Positions 23,216 to 33,694 of a DNA stretch of 64,000 nt are shown piece after piece. The notes under the pieces are model-generated. The model was not told the origin of the DNA. It saw only the letters and a program-made list of their open reading frames with translations, and did no database searches. A program made the translations under genes and the position numbers. The stretch comes from Engraulis encrasicolus (taxonomy: Eukaryota; Chordata; Actinopteri; Clupeiformes; Engraulidae). The stretch covers positions 58,437,567 to 58,501,566 of the forward strand of contig NC_085857.1 in assembly GCF_034702125.1 (NCBI RefSeq). The letters run 5' to 3'. Every line of letters starts with the position of its first letter. The first letter of the stretch is position 1.

Positions 23216-23763
23216 AACAACAACCTTTTTCTTCACACATTGTGCCTTGCTGATTTTGTTTGTTTGCATATGTAACTGAGGTAGCCTGGTTTTACCAGAC
23301 CACATTAATTGCTTCGTAAGTAATTTTAGGTCTGGATCCTTGGTGTCCTTGAGCACCAGGGCGGGAGAAGTGAGCTCAGCTCTGATTTGAAATGAGCTCT
23401 GTCCAATCGCTGACAATTGACGTATGTTATTCTCCCAAGTGCGTTCACGCCGGTTGTCAGTGTTGCCAGATGTACGATAATTTATACCATAATTTTGTTC
23501 TTCCGCCGGTCAGGTAGCGTATGTCACACTTAGTATACAAAGCTTGACATGGTACCATTATAGTCCCAAGATGGAGCAAACAACACAGGTGTTGACATTA
23601 TATAGCATGGGCAACTTATGATGAGGAGGGCCATGTTTTTTTCAGCACCAGCATCAGGGGTTCACATGACCATGGATCTGACTCCAATTTACAGAGTTGG
23701 TTGCTCTCTGACTGTACATATTGTTTGGAAGGAATAGAATACTCTACCTGTATACTCAATACT
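23216..23763. other. Unassigned stretch with TE-like words
   Basis: GTAGCCTGGTTTTACCAGACC at 23,281 resembles common fish DNA-repeat ends. GTCAGTGTTGCCAGATGTACG at 23,457 is inverted near 24,866-24,885 (ATCTGGCAACACTG), which may mark the ends of a larger decayed element that contains the SINE and Tc1 fragments below. Confidence 0.35.
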
Positions 23764-23850
23764 CTATTGGGCAGTCATGGGTAAGCAGTTAGGGTGTCAG
23801 ACTTGTAGCCCAAAAGTTGCCGGTTCGACTCCCGGAGGAGGGAATTTTGA
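23764..23850 (+). mobile_element. Truncated tRNA-derived SINE (head only)
   Basis: It starts GGGCAGTCATGGGTAAGCAG and has GGTTCGACTCCC at 23,821. It matches the head of the SINE at 10,708 and then diverges abruptly, so the body is lost. Confidence 0.75.
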
Positions 23851-23929
23851 ACATTTCCACAGGGGCCGTGGTAGTGGCACAAAATCTTCTTCCCCCTGGT
23901 AGAAAGGTGAAGATGCAGAGGAACTAATC

Positions 23930-24271
23930 TCTCAGAACGACAATTTCTCTAAGCACTCGCCTAAATCTACAAAAGAATAGCTTCACTAGAATAATATTGA
24001 GGTTTTGGAATGGCCCAGACAAGCCAAAGGTGCTGCAACTAAGTATTAATTTAAGGGTGTGTATATTTATGCAACCATGTTAATTGAAGTTTTGTATTTT
24101 CTATTGTTTCCATTTAAAGCTTTATGCTTGTTTCTCAATTGCATCGTACAGGTTAATAGTTTAGATTGAAGGTGGAAAAAGCTGTGAATTTATTCGTCTT
24201 TCTGTCTTTTTTGTACGTGACAAAAACCTGAATTTGAACAAGGGTGTGTAGACTTTTTGAAGGCACTGTAG
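23930..24271 (+). pseudogene. 3' end of a Tc1-like transposon
   Basis: GGTTTTGGAATGGCCCAGACA near 24,001 encodes the WPSQSPDLN-type region of Tc1 transposases in decayed form. It is followed by an untranslated part with AAGGGTGTGTAGACTTTTTG and a terminal GGCACTGTA. The 5' part of the element is missing. Confidence 0.55.
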
Positions 24272-24600
24272 TCCCATAAAAAGGCAGGGATTTTTGTCAT
24301 TCAGGGTAGAGCGGCGTAGGGAGAGCATTTTGCTGTGAGGCTGAGACGGAGAACTGGTTTGTGAGCATTTAACCCTTTGAATCCCTATTAGTTTTGTATT
24401 GATTATTTTGAGTTTATCTTTTCAGTTTGAACAACCCTCGTGTTGATTTTTGTTTATCACTTTTGAGCACTGTAAATAAAGCAGCACAAAATCTGCACTT
24501 GTCTGTCGTACGTCTCCTTTTACCTTGGTTGCCTAAAAGAGCGCGCATCCCTTTTTGTGAGTTTGGACCGTGAGGTCTCATTCTTGACAGATTCATACAC
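24272..24600 (+). mobile_element. Possible solo LTR fragment
   Basis: An AATAAA at 24,475 is followed by GCAGCACAAAATCTGCACTTG and then a T/C-rich stretch ending TCTCATTCTTGACA. This arrangement resembles the R-U5 part of a fish LTR retrotransposon. There is no matching second LTR, primer-binding site or coding part in the window, so the call is tentative. Confidence 0.3.
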
Positions 24601-25095
24601 AGACGAGAATAGATCAACACCAGACATTCAAGTTTGCTTGCCGTGTCCGGGAGCATCACAAGTCCGAGAGCTTCCCGGGCTGTTTAGTTGTTCCCATTCA
24701 CACCGCACAGTCAGCAGTTCTATCCGCAGGCAGCATCATCCAGTCACACTCTCTACCCATGTGTTAAGTGTATATGGAATTGGAAATGCTCGAGAAATGT
24801 GATCACCTTATGCAATTTACATGGATGCCGATATGTTTTCGGCTGCCATTGGCTTATTTGTCGTCCAAGATCTGGCAACACTGCTAACAGTCCGATGAGT
24901 GCAGAGCATTCAAATGAATGAATGGCTAGGCACACAGTCACAACACTACACAACACTGTCACATAGCAGGTGCATACTCAAGCCAGTCTACACCAATCAT
25001 ATTATGGCAGAGGAAAGCACAGATCCAAATAAGTTGCTGGAAGCAAATTTCATAGCAGTTGATCAGAATCATAGTCCTATGCGGTACATTACAGG
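24601..25095. other. Unassigned, presumed intron
   Basis: Nothing recognised apart from the ATCTGGCAACACTG word discussed for 23,216-23,763. Confidence 0.35.
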
Positions 25096-25210
25096 GACAG
25101 GACGCACCATCTACTGTTGATGTGATGTCAATGGATTCGATGTCTATTTGCAAGCCTAGCCTGGCGTCGTTGGCACCCACACACATAACACAACCCGCAC
25201 ACGCACACGC

Positions 25211-25281
<71 letters not shown>

Positions 25282-25394
25282 ACGCACCTTCCGATCTTGT
25301 TGTGATGTTGATGGAGTCGATGTCTATTTGGAAGCCTAGACTGGGGTCATTGGCACCCACACACATAACACAACCCGCACACGCACACGCACAC

Positions 25395-25434
<40 letters not shown>

Positions 25435-25560
25435 ACACACACACGCACACACACACACACAGGACGCACCTTCCGATCTTGTTGTGATGTTGATGGAGTC
25501 GATGTCTATTCGGAAGCCTAGACTGGGGTCATTGGCACCCACACACATAACACAACCCGC

Positions 25561-25598
<38 letters not shown>

Positions 25599-25757
25599 GC
25601 ACACACACACGCACACACACACAGGACGCACCTTCCGATCTTGTTGTGATGTTGATGGAGTCGATGTCTATTTGGAAGCCTAGCCTGGCGTCGTTGGCAC
25701 CCACACACATAACACAACCCGCACACGCACACGCACACGCACACGCACACGCACACG

Positions 25758-25789
<32 letters not shown>

Positions 25790-25918
25790 CACACGCACAC
25801 ACACACAGGACGCACCTTCCGATCTTGTTGTGATGTTGATGGAGTCGATGTCTATTTGGAAGCCTAGACTGGGGTCATTGGCACCCACACACATAACACA
25901 ACCCGCACACGCACACGC

Positions 25919-25955
<37 letters not shown>

Positions 25956-26481
25956 ACGCACCTTCCGATCTTGTTGTGATGTTGATGGAGTCGATGTCTA
26001 TTTGGAAGCCTAGACTGGGGTCATTGGCACCCACACACATAACACAACCCGCACACGCACACGCACACACACACACACACACAGGACACACCTTCCGATC
26101 TTGTTGTGACGTTGATGGAGTCGATGTCTATTTGGAAGCCTAGACTGGCGTCGTTGGCACCCACACACATAACACAACCCGCACACGCACAGGACGCACC
26201 TTCCGATCTTGTTGTGATGTTGATGGAGTCGATGTCTATTTGGAAGCCTAGACTGGGGTCATTGGCACCCACACACATAACACAACCCGCACACGCACAC
26301 GCACACACACACACACACACACAGGACGCACCTTCCAATCTTGTTGTGATGTTGATGGAGTCGATGTCTATTTGGAAGCCTAGACTGGGGTCATTGGCAC
26401 CCACACACATAACACAACCCGCACACGCACACGCACACGCACACGCACACATACACACACACACACACACACAGGACGCAC
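25096..26481 (-). repeat. Ten-fold tandem array: exon 3' end + splice donor + CA/TG microsatellite
   Basis: The last about 75 bp of the exon at 26,482-26,699, with its donor (GATCGGAAGGTGCGTCC on the minus strand), recur downstream in tandem. Counting the real exon, donor-proximal GACGCACC words lie at about 26,475, 26,322, 26,190, 26,084 (as GACACACC), 25,954, 25,808, 25,623, 25,462, 25,279 and 25,101. Units of about 105-185 bp differ mainly in microsatellite length. The exon-derived parts are nearly identical except for the last one (25,101-25,180), which is diverged (TSTVDG instead of TTRSEG). Each unit also carries ACCCACACACATAACACAACC, which is not part of the original exon. Confidence 0.9.
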
Positions 26482-26699
26482 CTTCCGATCTTGTTGTGAT
26501 GTTGATGGAGTCGATGTCTATTTGGAAGCCTAGACTGGCGTCGTTGGCCGTTTCCGTGAAGAGCTCCAGGAAGTCGTCACGGCTATAGAATGTTGCCGCT
26601 GTCGTGTCGTCGACTGAACTGAACTCTTGCATGATCTCCACCTCGGCTCCATTCAGGGCACGCCTACGTCTCCTCGCAGAAGACGAGGTAGGAGGAGGG
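26482..26699 (-). CDS. Exon: C-terminal half of an SEA-like domain
   Basis: This 218-nt exon has an acceptor with tandem AGs (GTGAGCAG, a NAGNAG site) right after a (UG)n tract and a donor GTGCGT. It encodes PPPTSSSARRRRR, ALNGAEVEIMQEF, a spacer with DDFLELFTETA and finally [16 protein letters not shown]. The order (strand containing a Gly-x-Val-type motif, helix, strand ending I-D-x-x-S-I-x-V/I) matches the second half of SEA domains, extracellular modules known from mucins and other membrane glycoproteins. The arginine run could be a furin-type site. One sequon, NIT, is present. Only one frame is open. It ends with one base of a codon and joins in frame to the transmembrane exon. Its 3' end is amplified in tandem downstream. 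Confidence 0.7.
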
Positions 26700-26702
26700 C
26701 TG

Positions 26703-26704
<2 letters not shown>

Positions 26705-26762
<58 letters not shown>

Positions 26763-26800
26763 TATTACAAACACACACGCACTCACACTCACACTCACAC
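26705..26800. repeat. (CA)n microsatellite abutting an acceptor
   Basis: About 28 CA units plus degenerate CA/CT units; in the transcript this is (UG)n leading straight into the GAGCAG acceptor of the 26,482-26,699 exon. Confidence 0.95.
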
Positions 26801-27186
26801 ACACTGCATGTAAGGGACAACGGCTGACGAGGTGACCGGTTCAACAAAATTAGTGGCTCAGAACTCCAGCCTTGAAGCCCTTTATCCCACTTATATGACG
26901 TTCGGGTGGGGTATTTTTTTATCTATTACTATCTGTAAACTTGTCGGAACAATGGCAACTGCACCAAAATATTGTGAGCAAGATGGAGTCGTTGCTACGT
27001 GGGTCTACAATCTTTGTTTGAAATGGCGACGTTGTGCTTATTTAATTTTGCGTAGATCAAGTGCATGGTTCCTACAGTGTTATTATTAGATACCGTCGGC
27101 ATTCCAAACGAAGACTATGCGTGGCTAACTTACGCATGACGTTTGACCAGTTCCACAGAATTAATGGTCACATTACATTATTATTA
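26801..27186. other. Unassigned, presumed intron
   Basis: No exon-like signals or recognisable repeats. Both strands are open over short distances only. Confidence 0.35.
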
Positions 27187-27345
27187 CTTTACATTACATT
27201 GCATTTGGCAGACGCTTTATAACCAAAGCCACTTTCAAAAGAGGACATAATCAAGCCAACATCACAAGCAAATACAAAGTGCACAGGAGATATACAGAAC
27301 AACAAGTGCAGTTGCAAAGAGGGGTTAGTTTTTTAATTTTTTTTT
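27180..27345 (+). repeat. Dispersed repeat with CATTTGGCAGACGCTTT
   Basis: CATTACATTGCATTTGGCAG followed by ACGCTTTATAACCAAAGC is a well-known abundant fish repeat (tail module of SINE/LINE-type elements). It continues to about 27,345. No coding part. Confidence 0.5.
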
Positions 27346-27539
27346 ATAAAGAGTAAATAACGAGTACACAAAGACACACACACACACAAATTAAACTAAA
27401 CTAAACATGTCAAGAGTCTGCCCTGGGGCAAGGCCAGCTCAAGCATTAGTCTAGTAGATTAGACTAGATGATGGTCACCCCATCAGCCAATCAGAAAAGA
27501 TAATTCTGCGAGGACAGATAATGTACAATAAGAGTATTA

Positions 27540-27757
<218 letters not shown>

Positions 27758-27810
27758 TGCAGACTCATCACATTACATGCAGGCACACATGCACAAACAC
27801 ACACACTTAC

Positions 27811-27878
27811 CTTATAGCTATACATATAGTTCTTCTGTAGATGAGTATTCCATATCTATTTATGCTGATGCTATCTAT
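27811..27878 (-). CDS. Candidate exon: middle of the SEA-like domain
   Basis: This 68-nt exon follows a strong minus-strand acceptor (TTTTATCTTTCATCTGCAG) and precedes a consensus donor GTAAGTG. Only frame 0 is open: IDSISINRYG, ILIYRRTICIAI and two bases. It accepts the phase-0 end of the 36,757 exon and supplies the two bases needed by the 26,482 exon, so the whole SEA-like domain reads through. A beta-strand-rich segment is what the fold would need here. With 22 codons the coding evidence itself is thin, and it rests on signals plus phase. Confidence 0.45.
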
Positions 27879-28205
27879 CTGCAGATGAAAGATAAAATGC
27901 AATGGATGACCAAACAAATACCATGAAGTGTGTACATACAGATATGCTATAGTTCCTGAGTGTGATGTTGTGTTTGTGCGACTTGGTGTGGGGGGGTGTT
28001 GTGTAGTGTTCGTACTATGCCGAAAATTTCTCTTGAGCGCGAATCTCAGAAGCGCAGGGGAAGCACTGCATGAAAAGAGGGATTTGTGGAGGAGTTTTGC
28101 TCCTTAAATTGCCACATACTTTAAGCCACAGCATTTGTGGCTCCCCCATGCCCCCCTACCCTCCCCTTCATAGGAGAGCCTTTAATATGTAAATGCCAGT
28201 GATCA
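27879..28205. other. Unassigned, presumed intron
   Basis: Nothing recognised; a short G/T-rich patch at about 27,960-28,015. Confidence 0.4.
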
Positions 28206-29895
28206 GGGCCTCGTTTCCCGATAACGATGGTTCTTAGCCTTACGTGTGTCGTTAACCAGTGATCCTACGAATGTTCTTAGATTTCCTACGACTGTTTCCC
28301 AAAGACACTCGTACATGAACGCGCGTGCACAGCCTCTAAGATCATTCGTAGCGTCGTTCTTAAGGATCGCTGTCCACATATGTGGTGCTGAAGTGTCCTC
28401 GGAGTGAACTGCGCCGTCATGCTGCTAAACCATTTACAAAATGTAAGGCGTGTGTCAGTGTCAAAAGTTGTTTTCTATAAGGGTGGGACTACATTTGTAG
28501 CAGTTTACAACTATCGACAGGAGTTATTGTTGGCAAATGAAATAAAATGCACACACACACACAATGAAATCATGCAAAACCATGAGATACGCCGTTAAAC
28601 CAGACAAAGCGCGTGCAGTTGGCTACCGTGCTTAATATTTAAGAAGACAAATAGGCCTAGGAGTTCCAAATTGGGATGCGCATTTGGGGAGCGGCGCGCA
28701 AAGTACCGTGCACTCAAGGCTTTAACAACTGTGAGGGACATTTTGCACGGCAGTCTGCTGTTATTAAAACAAAAAATCTACACGAATCCCCATCGCTGCC
28801 TTTTTTATGTCATAGTTTACCCTTAGCCTACAACTATCGTGTCTTTTCTGCGTCGCCTTCCCTTTCTTAGGGTACTTGAAAATGAAAGAGGGCGCAAGGA
28901 CTCGCTGACCGTTTTTCTTTTTTTTAACGTTTCGGGTAGTGACCTTCCGACATCACCACTCTTGTCTCTGGTCGCCGATTTATTTTGCGTGTGGATGCCT
29001 TGTTCTTGTTCACGAAGCACCCACACAAATTAATGATTGATCACAGTTTAATAATGCCCTAATTTATCAAACACAGCTGAACTATTTTACTGCCTGTAAA
29101 ATATTTTCCAAACACATTGCTTTTATTTTATAGGCCTACACTTACACAATTAATGTTACCTTGTTATTTTCGTTACAGTGTCAACTGTGGTGCCATGATA
29201 TTTACACTCCCGTCTTAAAACATCAACTTGAAGCGCAAGTTTCCTCTTTTCCTGTGGGTGTCTCCACTGTGCCATGCCACTCGCGTCTTAAAACACCAAT
29301 CTTATGCGCAAGTTTCTTCTTTTCCCTTCATATCCTGTGGGTGTCTCCACTGTGCCATGCCGTTACGATCAATCTTAGCGCGTTAAGACTACTCCAGATC
29401 ACTCGTGGATTTCTCTTAGAGTTATGTGTCAACCTGCGATGGTTCTTTGCTAAGTTGGTTTTGGGAAACGCTCCGTGAGCTCTACGATGGTGTTACGTGT
29501 GAACTTAAGTAGCACGTAGCGTTAAGTAGTACTTAAAGTGATACTGTCCCATTTTCAGAAATAAGCTTATTTTACACCTCCCCTTGAGTTAAATCATAGG
29601 GTTTTACCGTTATCCTAAATGTTTAACCGTTCTCTGTGTATGGCAGTGCAAAATTTGCCTCCATGCTAGCAGTTAACATTGAGTCCTATGAGACCAGCTG
29701 GCGGCTAACTGGTCTCATTGGACTCAATGTTAACTGCTAGCATGGAGGTAAATTTTGCACTGCCGTACCCAGAGAACGCTTTAATGTATAGGGGAACGGT
29801 AAAACCCTATCATTTAACTCAAGGGCAGGTGTAAAATAAGCTTATTTGCAAAAATGGGACAATATCACTTTAAGGCCCTTTCGGAAACGAGGCCC
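28206..29895. mobile_element. Transposon-like element with GGGCCTCGTTTCC ends
   Basis: GGGCCTCGTTTCCC at the left and GGAAACGAGGCCC at the right are inverted copies. Subterminal words with CCTACGA/TCGTAG (GTAGCGTCGTTC on the left, CTCTACGATGG on the right) are also inverted. Ends of this kind are common in fish DNA transposons, probably Harbinger-like, but I cannot define the target duplication. It is non-autonomous as read here. A palindromic MITE sits near its right end. Confidence 0.55.
29537..29869. mobile_element. TTAA-flanked palindromic MITE nested near the right end of 28,206-29,895
   Basis: TTAA occurs at 29,533-29,536 and 29,870-29,873. The arms begin AGTGATACTGTCCCATTTT and fold back over about 160 bp each (TAACTGCTAGCATGGAGG against its inverse), meeting around 29,700. 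A half copy lies at 46,827-46,965. The piggyBac-type TTAA is suggestive only. Confidence 0.8.
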
Positions 29896-29919
29896 AGGTC
29901 GGGAGCGGCCCCAGTCAAT

Positions 29920-30000
29920 TTCAAGTGTGGTGGGTGGGGTGAGGTTAGGTGGGTGGAAGGGTTGTGGGTGGGGGTAGGTTAGTTGGGTGGGTTTGGCCTG
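29920..30000 (+). other. G-rich tract with quadruplex potential
   Basis: At 29,927-29,994 there are at least six runs of three or more G separated by short loops (GGTGGGTGGGG, GGTGGGTGGAAGGG, GTGGGTGGGGG). This meets the usual four-run pattern for a G-quadruplex on the plus strand. Function is unknown. Confidence 0.6.
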
Positions 30001-30072
30001 TTTCTAGATTTTGGGGTCCCTAGGCAAGGGGATTGTTGGGGCCCCTAGGACATTTTTTGGCCTTTTACTAAA

Positions 30073-30073
<1 letters not shown>

Positions 30074-30168
<95 letters not shown>
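30074..30168. repeat. (TG)n microsatellite
   Basis: About 47 TG units with two TATG interruptions. Confidence 0.97.
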
Positions 30169-30169
<1 letters not shown>

Positions 30170-30225
30170 TGTTCATGTTGTACTCGCTGCCCAGTGGTGT
30201 TTTTCAGAATCACTTGTCATTAGAC

Positions 30226-30553
30226 TAGGGGTGGGGAACCTATGTCTCGAGGGCCCTTTGGGGCCCTTGAGGCCGTTTTATCTGGCTCTGATATCATTAT
30301 AATGTTTTGCAACTTCACATGAAATATGACATACTTTTGCAGGCCTAAAAGATTACATTTCCAATGCAATGAAGTTATATTCAGGGGACCTAGAGAAGGT
30401 GGGAACTGTTTTAAATGTCTCTACCTTCAATAGAGGCCTAAATTGCATTGGGGAAATCCTGATTTGTGTTCATAGTATGGCCCTCGGAGGACTTTTATGA
30501 CCCTTGTAGGAATTTGAAGTGGCCCCTCGAATGAAAAAGATTCTCCACCCCTG
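30226..30553. mobile_element. hAT-like MITE with AGGGGTGGGGAACC ends
   Basis: TAGGGGTGGGGAACC at the left is mirrored by GATTCTCCACCCCTG at the right, and GGGCCCTTTGGGGCCC is subterminal. The (C/T)AGGGGTGGG terminus is typical of hAT elements. I found no matching 8-bp duplication, so the copy is old. Confidence 0.5.
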
Positions 30554-31005
30554 CAAACCTTTCTACTAGCCACAGCTTTGCTGTCAGTACATTGTATTAT
30601 GATACTATAAGCTCAGAAATGAAGTTGATCAAACAATTCGATCGGTGCTATGAACATTTAAATGAATCAGAATAGCCTTGGCCCCCTTGCGTAATATCAT
30701 GGTTTTGCTATCATGGTGATTCTAAGTAGCCTAGGCCTACTATCAACCGACCATAGTTCTGAAATGAGTCAATATTTCAATTTTTAATTTCTGCGTGGTG
30801 GTTGGACTGAACCATTTGCGCGGGGACCGGGGGATGTATTGGCTCAAGTAGCGGCAGATGTTTTGCGTAATGCCTAAATTAATGGATTGCAAGTCAGCTT
30901 GAGACGTAGGTCTACAGATCTGACAGATAACTGACTCAGCTGTAGGCCAACCTGCAACACACCCCCCCGACAATCGTTGGAACGAAAGTGATTTCATGGG
31001 AGCCC

Positions 31006-31537
31006 TATCTCACGCCTTTCGTAAAGTCTTCACGAAAAAAATTAGATTAATTTTCGTGGTGCATTCACGTTATTGCCCGTTTTTCGTGGTAGGGCAACGA
31101 AACGCTGCCTATTCACTTGAATTGCCCCACTGCTGCTATGGTTATCCAAGCGTCTGCAGGGGCGGGACAGAACACTACTGATACACTCGGGACTCACTAA
31201 TTCGACGCCCTTTCGGTACTTACGCCTTATGTCCCCTAAACCTAAACCTAAACCTAAACCTAACCCTAACCTTAACCCTACTTAACCCTAAACCTAACCC
31301 TAACCCTAACCTTGACCCTAAACCTAACCCTAAATTGCTTGTTTGAAATGTTTGAGTACCATGTGACGGTAGGCTACCGAAAGGGCATCAAACTAGTGGG
31401 TCGCTAGGCAACAGTCGGTCAATTCAAGTGAATAGGCAGCGTTTCGTTGCCCTACCACGAAAAACGGGCAATAACGTGAATGCACCACGAAAATTAATCT
31501 ATTTTTTTCGTGAATACTTCACGAAATGAGTGAGATA
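31006..31537. mobile_element. MITE carrying a telomere-like CCTAAA/CCCTAA array, copy 1
   Basis: The inverted arms of about 130 bp (TATCTCACGCCTTTCG, TTTTCGTGGTGCATTCACG, CGTGGTAGGGCAACGAAACG, TATTCACTTGAATTG) enclose an asymmetric core. Within the core, 31,236-31,336 is an array of CCTAAACCTAAA passing into CCTAACCCTAA units, close to the vertebrate telomere repeat. It is followed by TTGCTTGTTTGAAATGTTTG. The left arm lies 250 bp inside the host element 30,762-32,464. Confidence 0.8.
31236..31336 (+). repeat. Interstitial telomere-like repeat (CCTAAA / CCCTAA)n
   Basis: About 16 short units, the first part CCTAAA and the rest CCTAACCCTAA with CTT variants. Confidence 0.9.
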
Positions 31538-31799
31538 CGGTTGTTCATGGACAGGGGGAGAAAATTACCCGCATAGTTTGCACACCATGCCTGCTCTGAT
31601 TAATGCGCACCACAGACCCATTGACTCCACGCTGACTAGACTACTCTTAATATGATCCTGTCTACATTTGCATTGGCTATTAATGCGTAAACGTTGCGCA
31701 TTGTTTATTCTGCAGGTGGATATTTCCCAGCCAATGTGATCTCATTTCTCAGTTGGCACCACACTGCAAAATGGTCCGTGAGTGGAGTAGGCCTATTAA

Positions 31800-31835
31800 A
31801 CGGCATCTGCATCTGCATCTGCATCTGCATCTGCA
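31800..31835 (+). repeat. (CATCTG)n short tandem repeat
   Basis: Five CATCTG units within the transposon at 30,762-32,464. Confidence 0.85.
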
Positions 31836-32464
31836 AGACTTATATTAGCCTATTTGTAATATTATCTTGACATTTCACAAAAATAAGACAGGCTTGAAAT
31901 GTATACGGGTGTAGCCTAAAGGGTGATTTAAACAAAGCAAGCGACATGAATTCGCAGTGCCTTATTGCTCGAGCGCGTCATTTCAGTTCAGTGGAAAGTT
32001 TGAAGCGCAACGTTAATGTAGCAATGTAGCCCACAGTCTGCTGTCAAGTGCAGCAACTGATAGCTATAGCATAATCTGATTTTCTGAATTCTTAAGGGAG
32101 TTGGCCCATATGCAAACGGAGTTGCCGACCATCAATCTACAGTAAGCTGTGCGTGCCCAACGGGCAGCCCTCTGAGTTCGGAGTTGGGTTCTAAGTTCGT
32201 CTCTGGCGTGTTGGCAGGGGAGGTGAAAGTGGGTTGTTGAAAAGTTTGCAGGTTGGCTACAACTACAGCTGAGCCAGTCATTCTGTCCGAGTTGTAGGCC
32301 TAGTACGTCTCACAAGCTGACTTGCCATCCATTTCATTTGTAGGCTAGGCAAACACATCTGGCGTTACTTGAGCCAATAGCCTACCTACATCCCCCGGTC
32401 CCCGCGCGAATGGTTCAGTCCAAACCACCACGCAGAAATTGAAAATTGAAATATTGACTCATTT

Positions 32465-32689
32465 TACTTTGGTTTCAAATTCACATATTTTGTCTTTCAA
32501 AAGCCACTGACAAATGACAATGAAATGAAAAAACGTCAGTTTTCTGAGGAAAATTGGAAATTGAAATTTTGAACCCATTTTCATCTTTTTCAAGTAAATT
32601 CGGAAAATGGATCAAAGCACTGCAAAGCGTTACACGGACCCAGTAGGCCTACTTGGTCCAAATTTGACTAATTGATTGTTTAAACATCA
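32465..32689. other. Unassigned short stretch
   Basis: A/T-rich, nothing recognised. Confidence 0.4.
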
Positions 32690-32955
32690 AACCATTCAAT
32701 GTCAAAGAAATATTCTAATTACAACATTATATGGTCAAAACATACCTCATAGAGCACTATTCCTGGTAATTTCAATGTAATTTTAAGATCATAGTGAATT
32801 TAAGGCCCCAGTGGTGGCCATCTTGAAAATGAGGCTTTTCCTAAAGTCAGATTTTGGTAGACTTTTAGTATATTGTTAACTACATTTGATACTACTGTAA
32901 TCCACTTAGAAACCTTTTGTTAAAATGTTTTGGGGTTAAGTCATAAATGCACTTG
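32690..32955 (-). repeat. Repeat family R1, third copy
   Basis: It has the same order and orientation as 11,540-11,790: CACTATTCCTGGTAATTTC, GGCCATCTTGAAAATGAGG, ACCTTTTGTTAAAATGTTTTG. It is more diverged and shorter. Confidence 0.6.
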
Positions 32956-33690
32956 ACTAAGTGGCATCATCAAATAACAGCAGCAGAATATGAGATACTA
33001 GATTCTAGTTGTGGAAGTCCCGCCAGCATAAATGCATACATTTTAACGTATTGGGCAACCATGTTTGCAAACTTTGTTTGAAGTAATTTGTGAAGCAACT
33101 TGTTCACGTCTGTCTACAACAGTATCGTATCCAACAACACATAATGCGCCATGGATGCAAAAGGGTAAAGAGATCAAACTTACTGACTTATTTCCTGAGG
33201 GTCAGCCAGTTACATTTATACTGCGCCGTTAAATCCTCCTTGGGGACTTTTTTCATACCCTCCAAAGTATTGTAGACAGTGACAGCGCATGGATCATTTT
33301 TGTCTTATTGTCCTTTTTCATATGAAGTGGCAAATGTGAGGCATAACTTGACTGGCTTGTGTTTTTTGATGCTGTGTTTTTTTATATATCTTTTTCAATT
33401 TTGAGGTGTCAAGAAATGTTCAATTATGCAGCTTGCTGTTGCCAAAATCCTATGGTCACATTACACAGTACTAGAACTCACGGGCACGTCACGCGCAACC
33501 GCTGCAGCAACTACAAGGTGACTCGCAGTTGCTGTTCGCCGTCATATTGTTTTAATTTTATGTGTGCCTAAACACAACACTTTGGGTATGCAAATACCCA
33601 AAGACCCCCCAACATTTCCCAAATCATGTTTTCGGGAGATCTTGTGTCTGTTGAGTCCAGTCTCGGGGTAAATCAAATGTATGCTTTGTT
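32956..33690. other. Unassigned, presumed intron
   Basis: No gene, RNA or repeat end is recognised. Confidence 0.35.
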
Positions 33691-33694
33691 GTGC

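Larger units (their letters stand above)
30762..32464. mobile_element. 1.7-kb transposon with about 200-bp terminal inverted repeats
   Basis: The left end runs AAATGAGTCAATATTTCAAT, TTCTGCGTGGTGGTTGGAC, GCGGGGACCGGGGGATGTA, TTGGCTCAAGTA. The right end is its inverse (TACTTGAGCCAATA, ACATCCCCCGGTCCCCGCG, ACCACCACGCAGAAATTG, ATATTGACTCATTT). Similarity continues inwards to the GTAGGCCAACCTGCAA / TTTGCAGGTTGGCTAC words. It contains the nested telomere-like element at 31,006-31,537. No transposase frame is seen. Confidence 0.75.

Noticed and set aside
25096..26550. CRISPR-like array impression from regularly spaced near-identical units
   Set aside because: The units are exon-derived and the spacers are microsatellite; eukaryotic context, no cas genes.
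31236..31336. Chromosome-fusion scar from interstitial telomeric repeats
   Set aside because: The same array sits in the core of a second copy of the same MITE at 33.9 kb, so transposon cargo explains it better.
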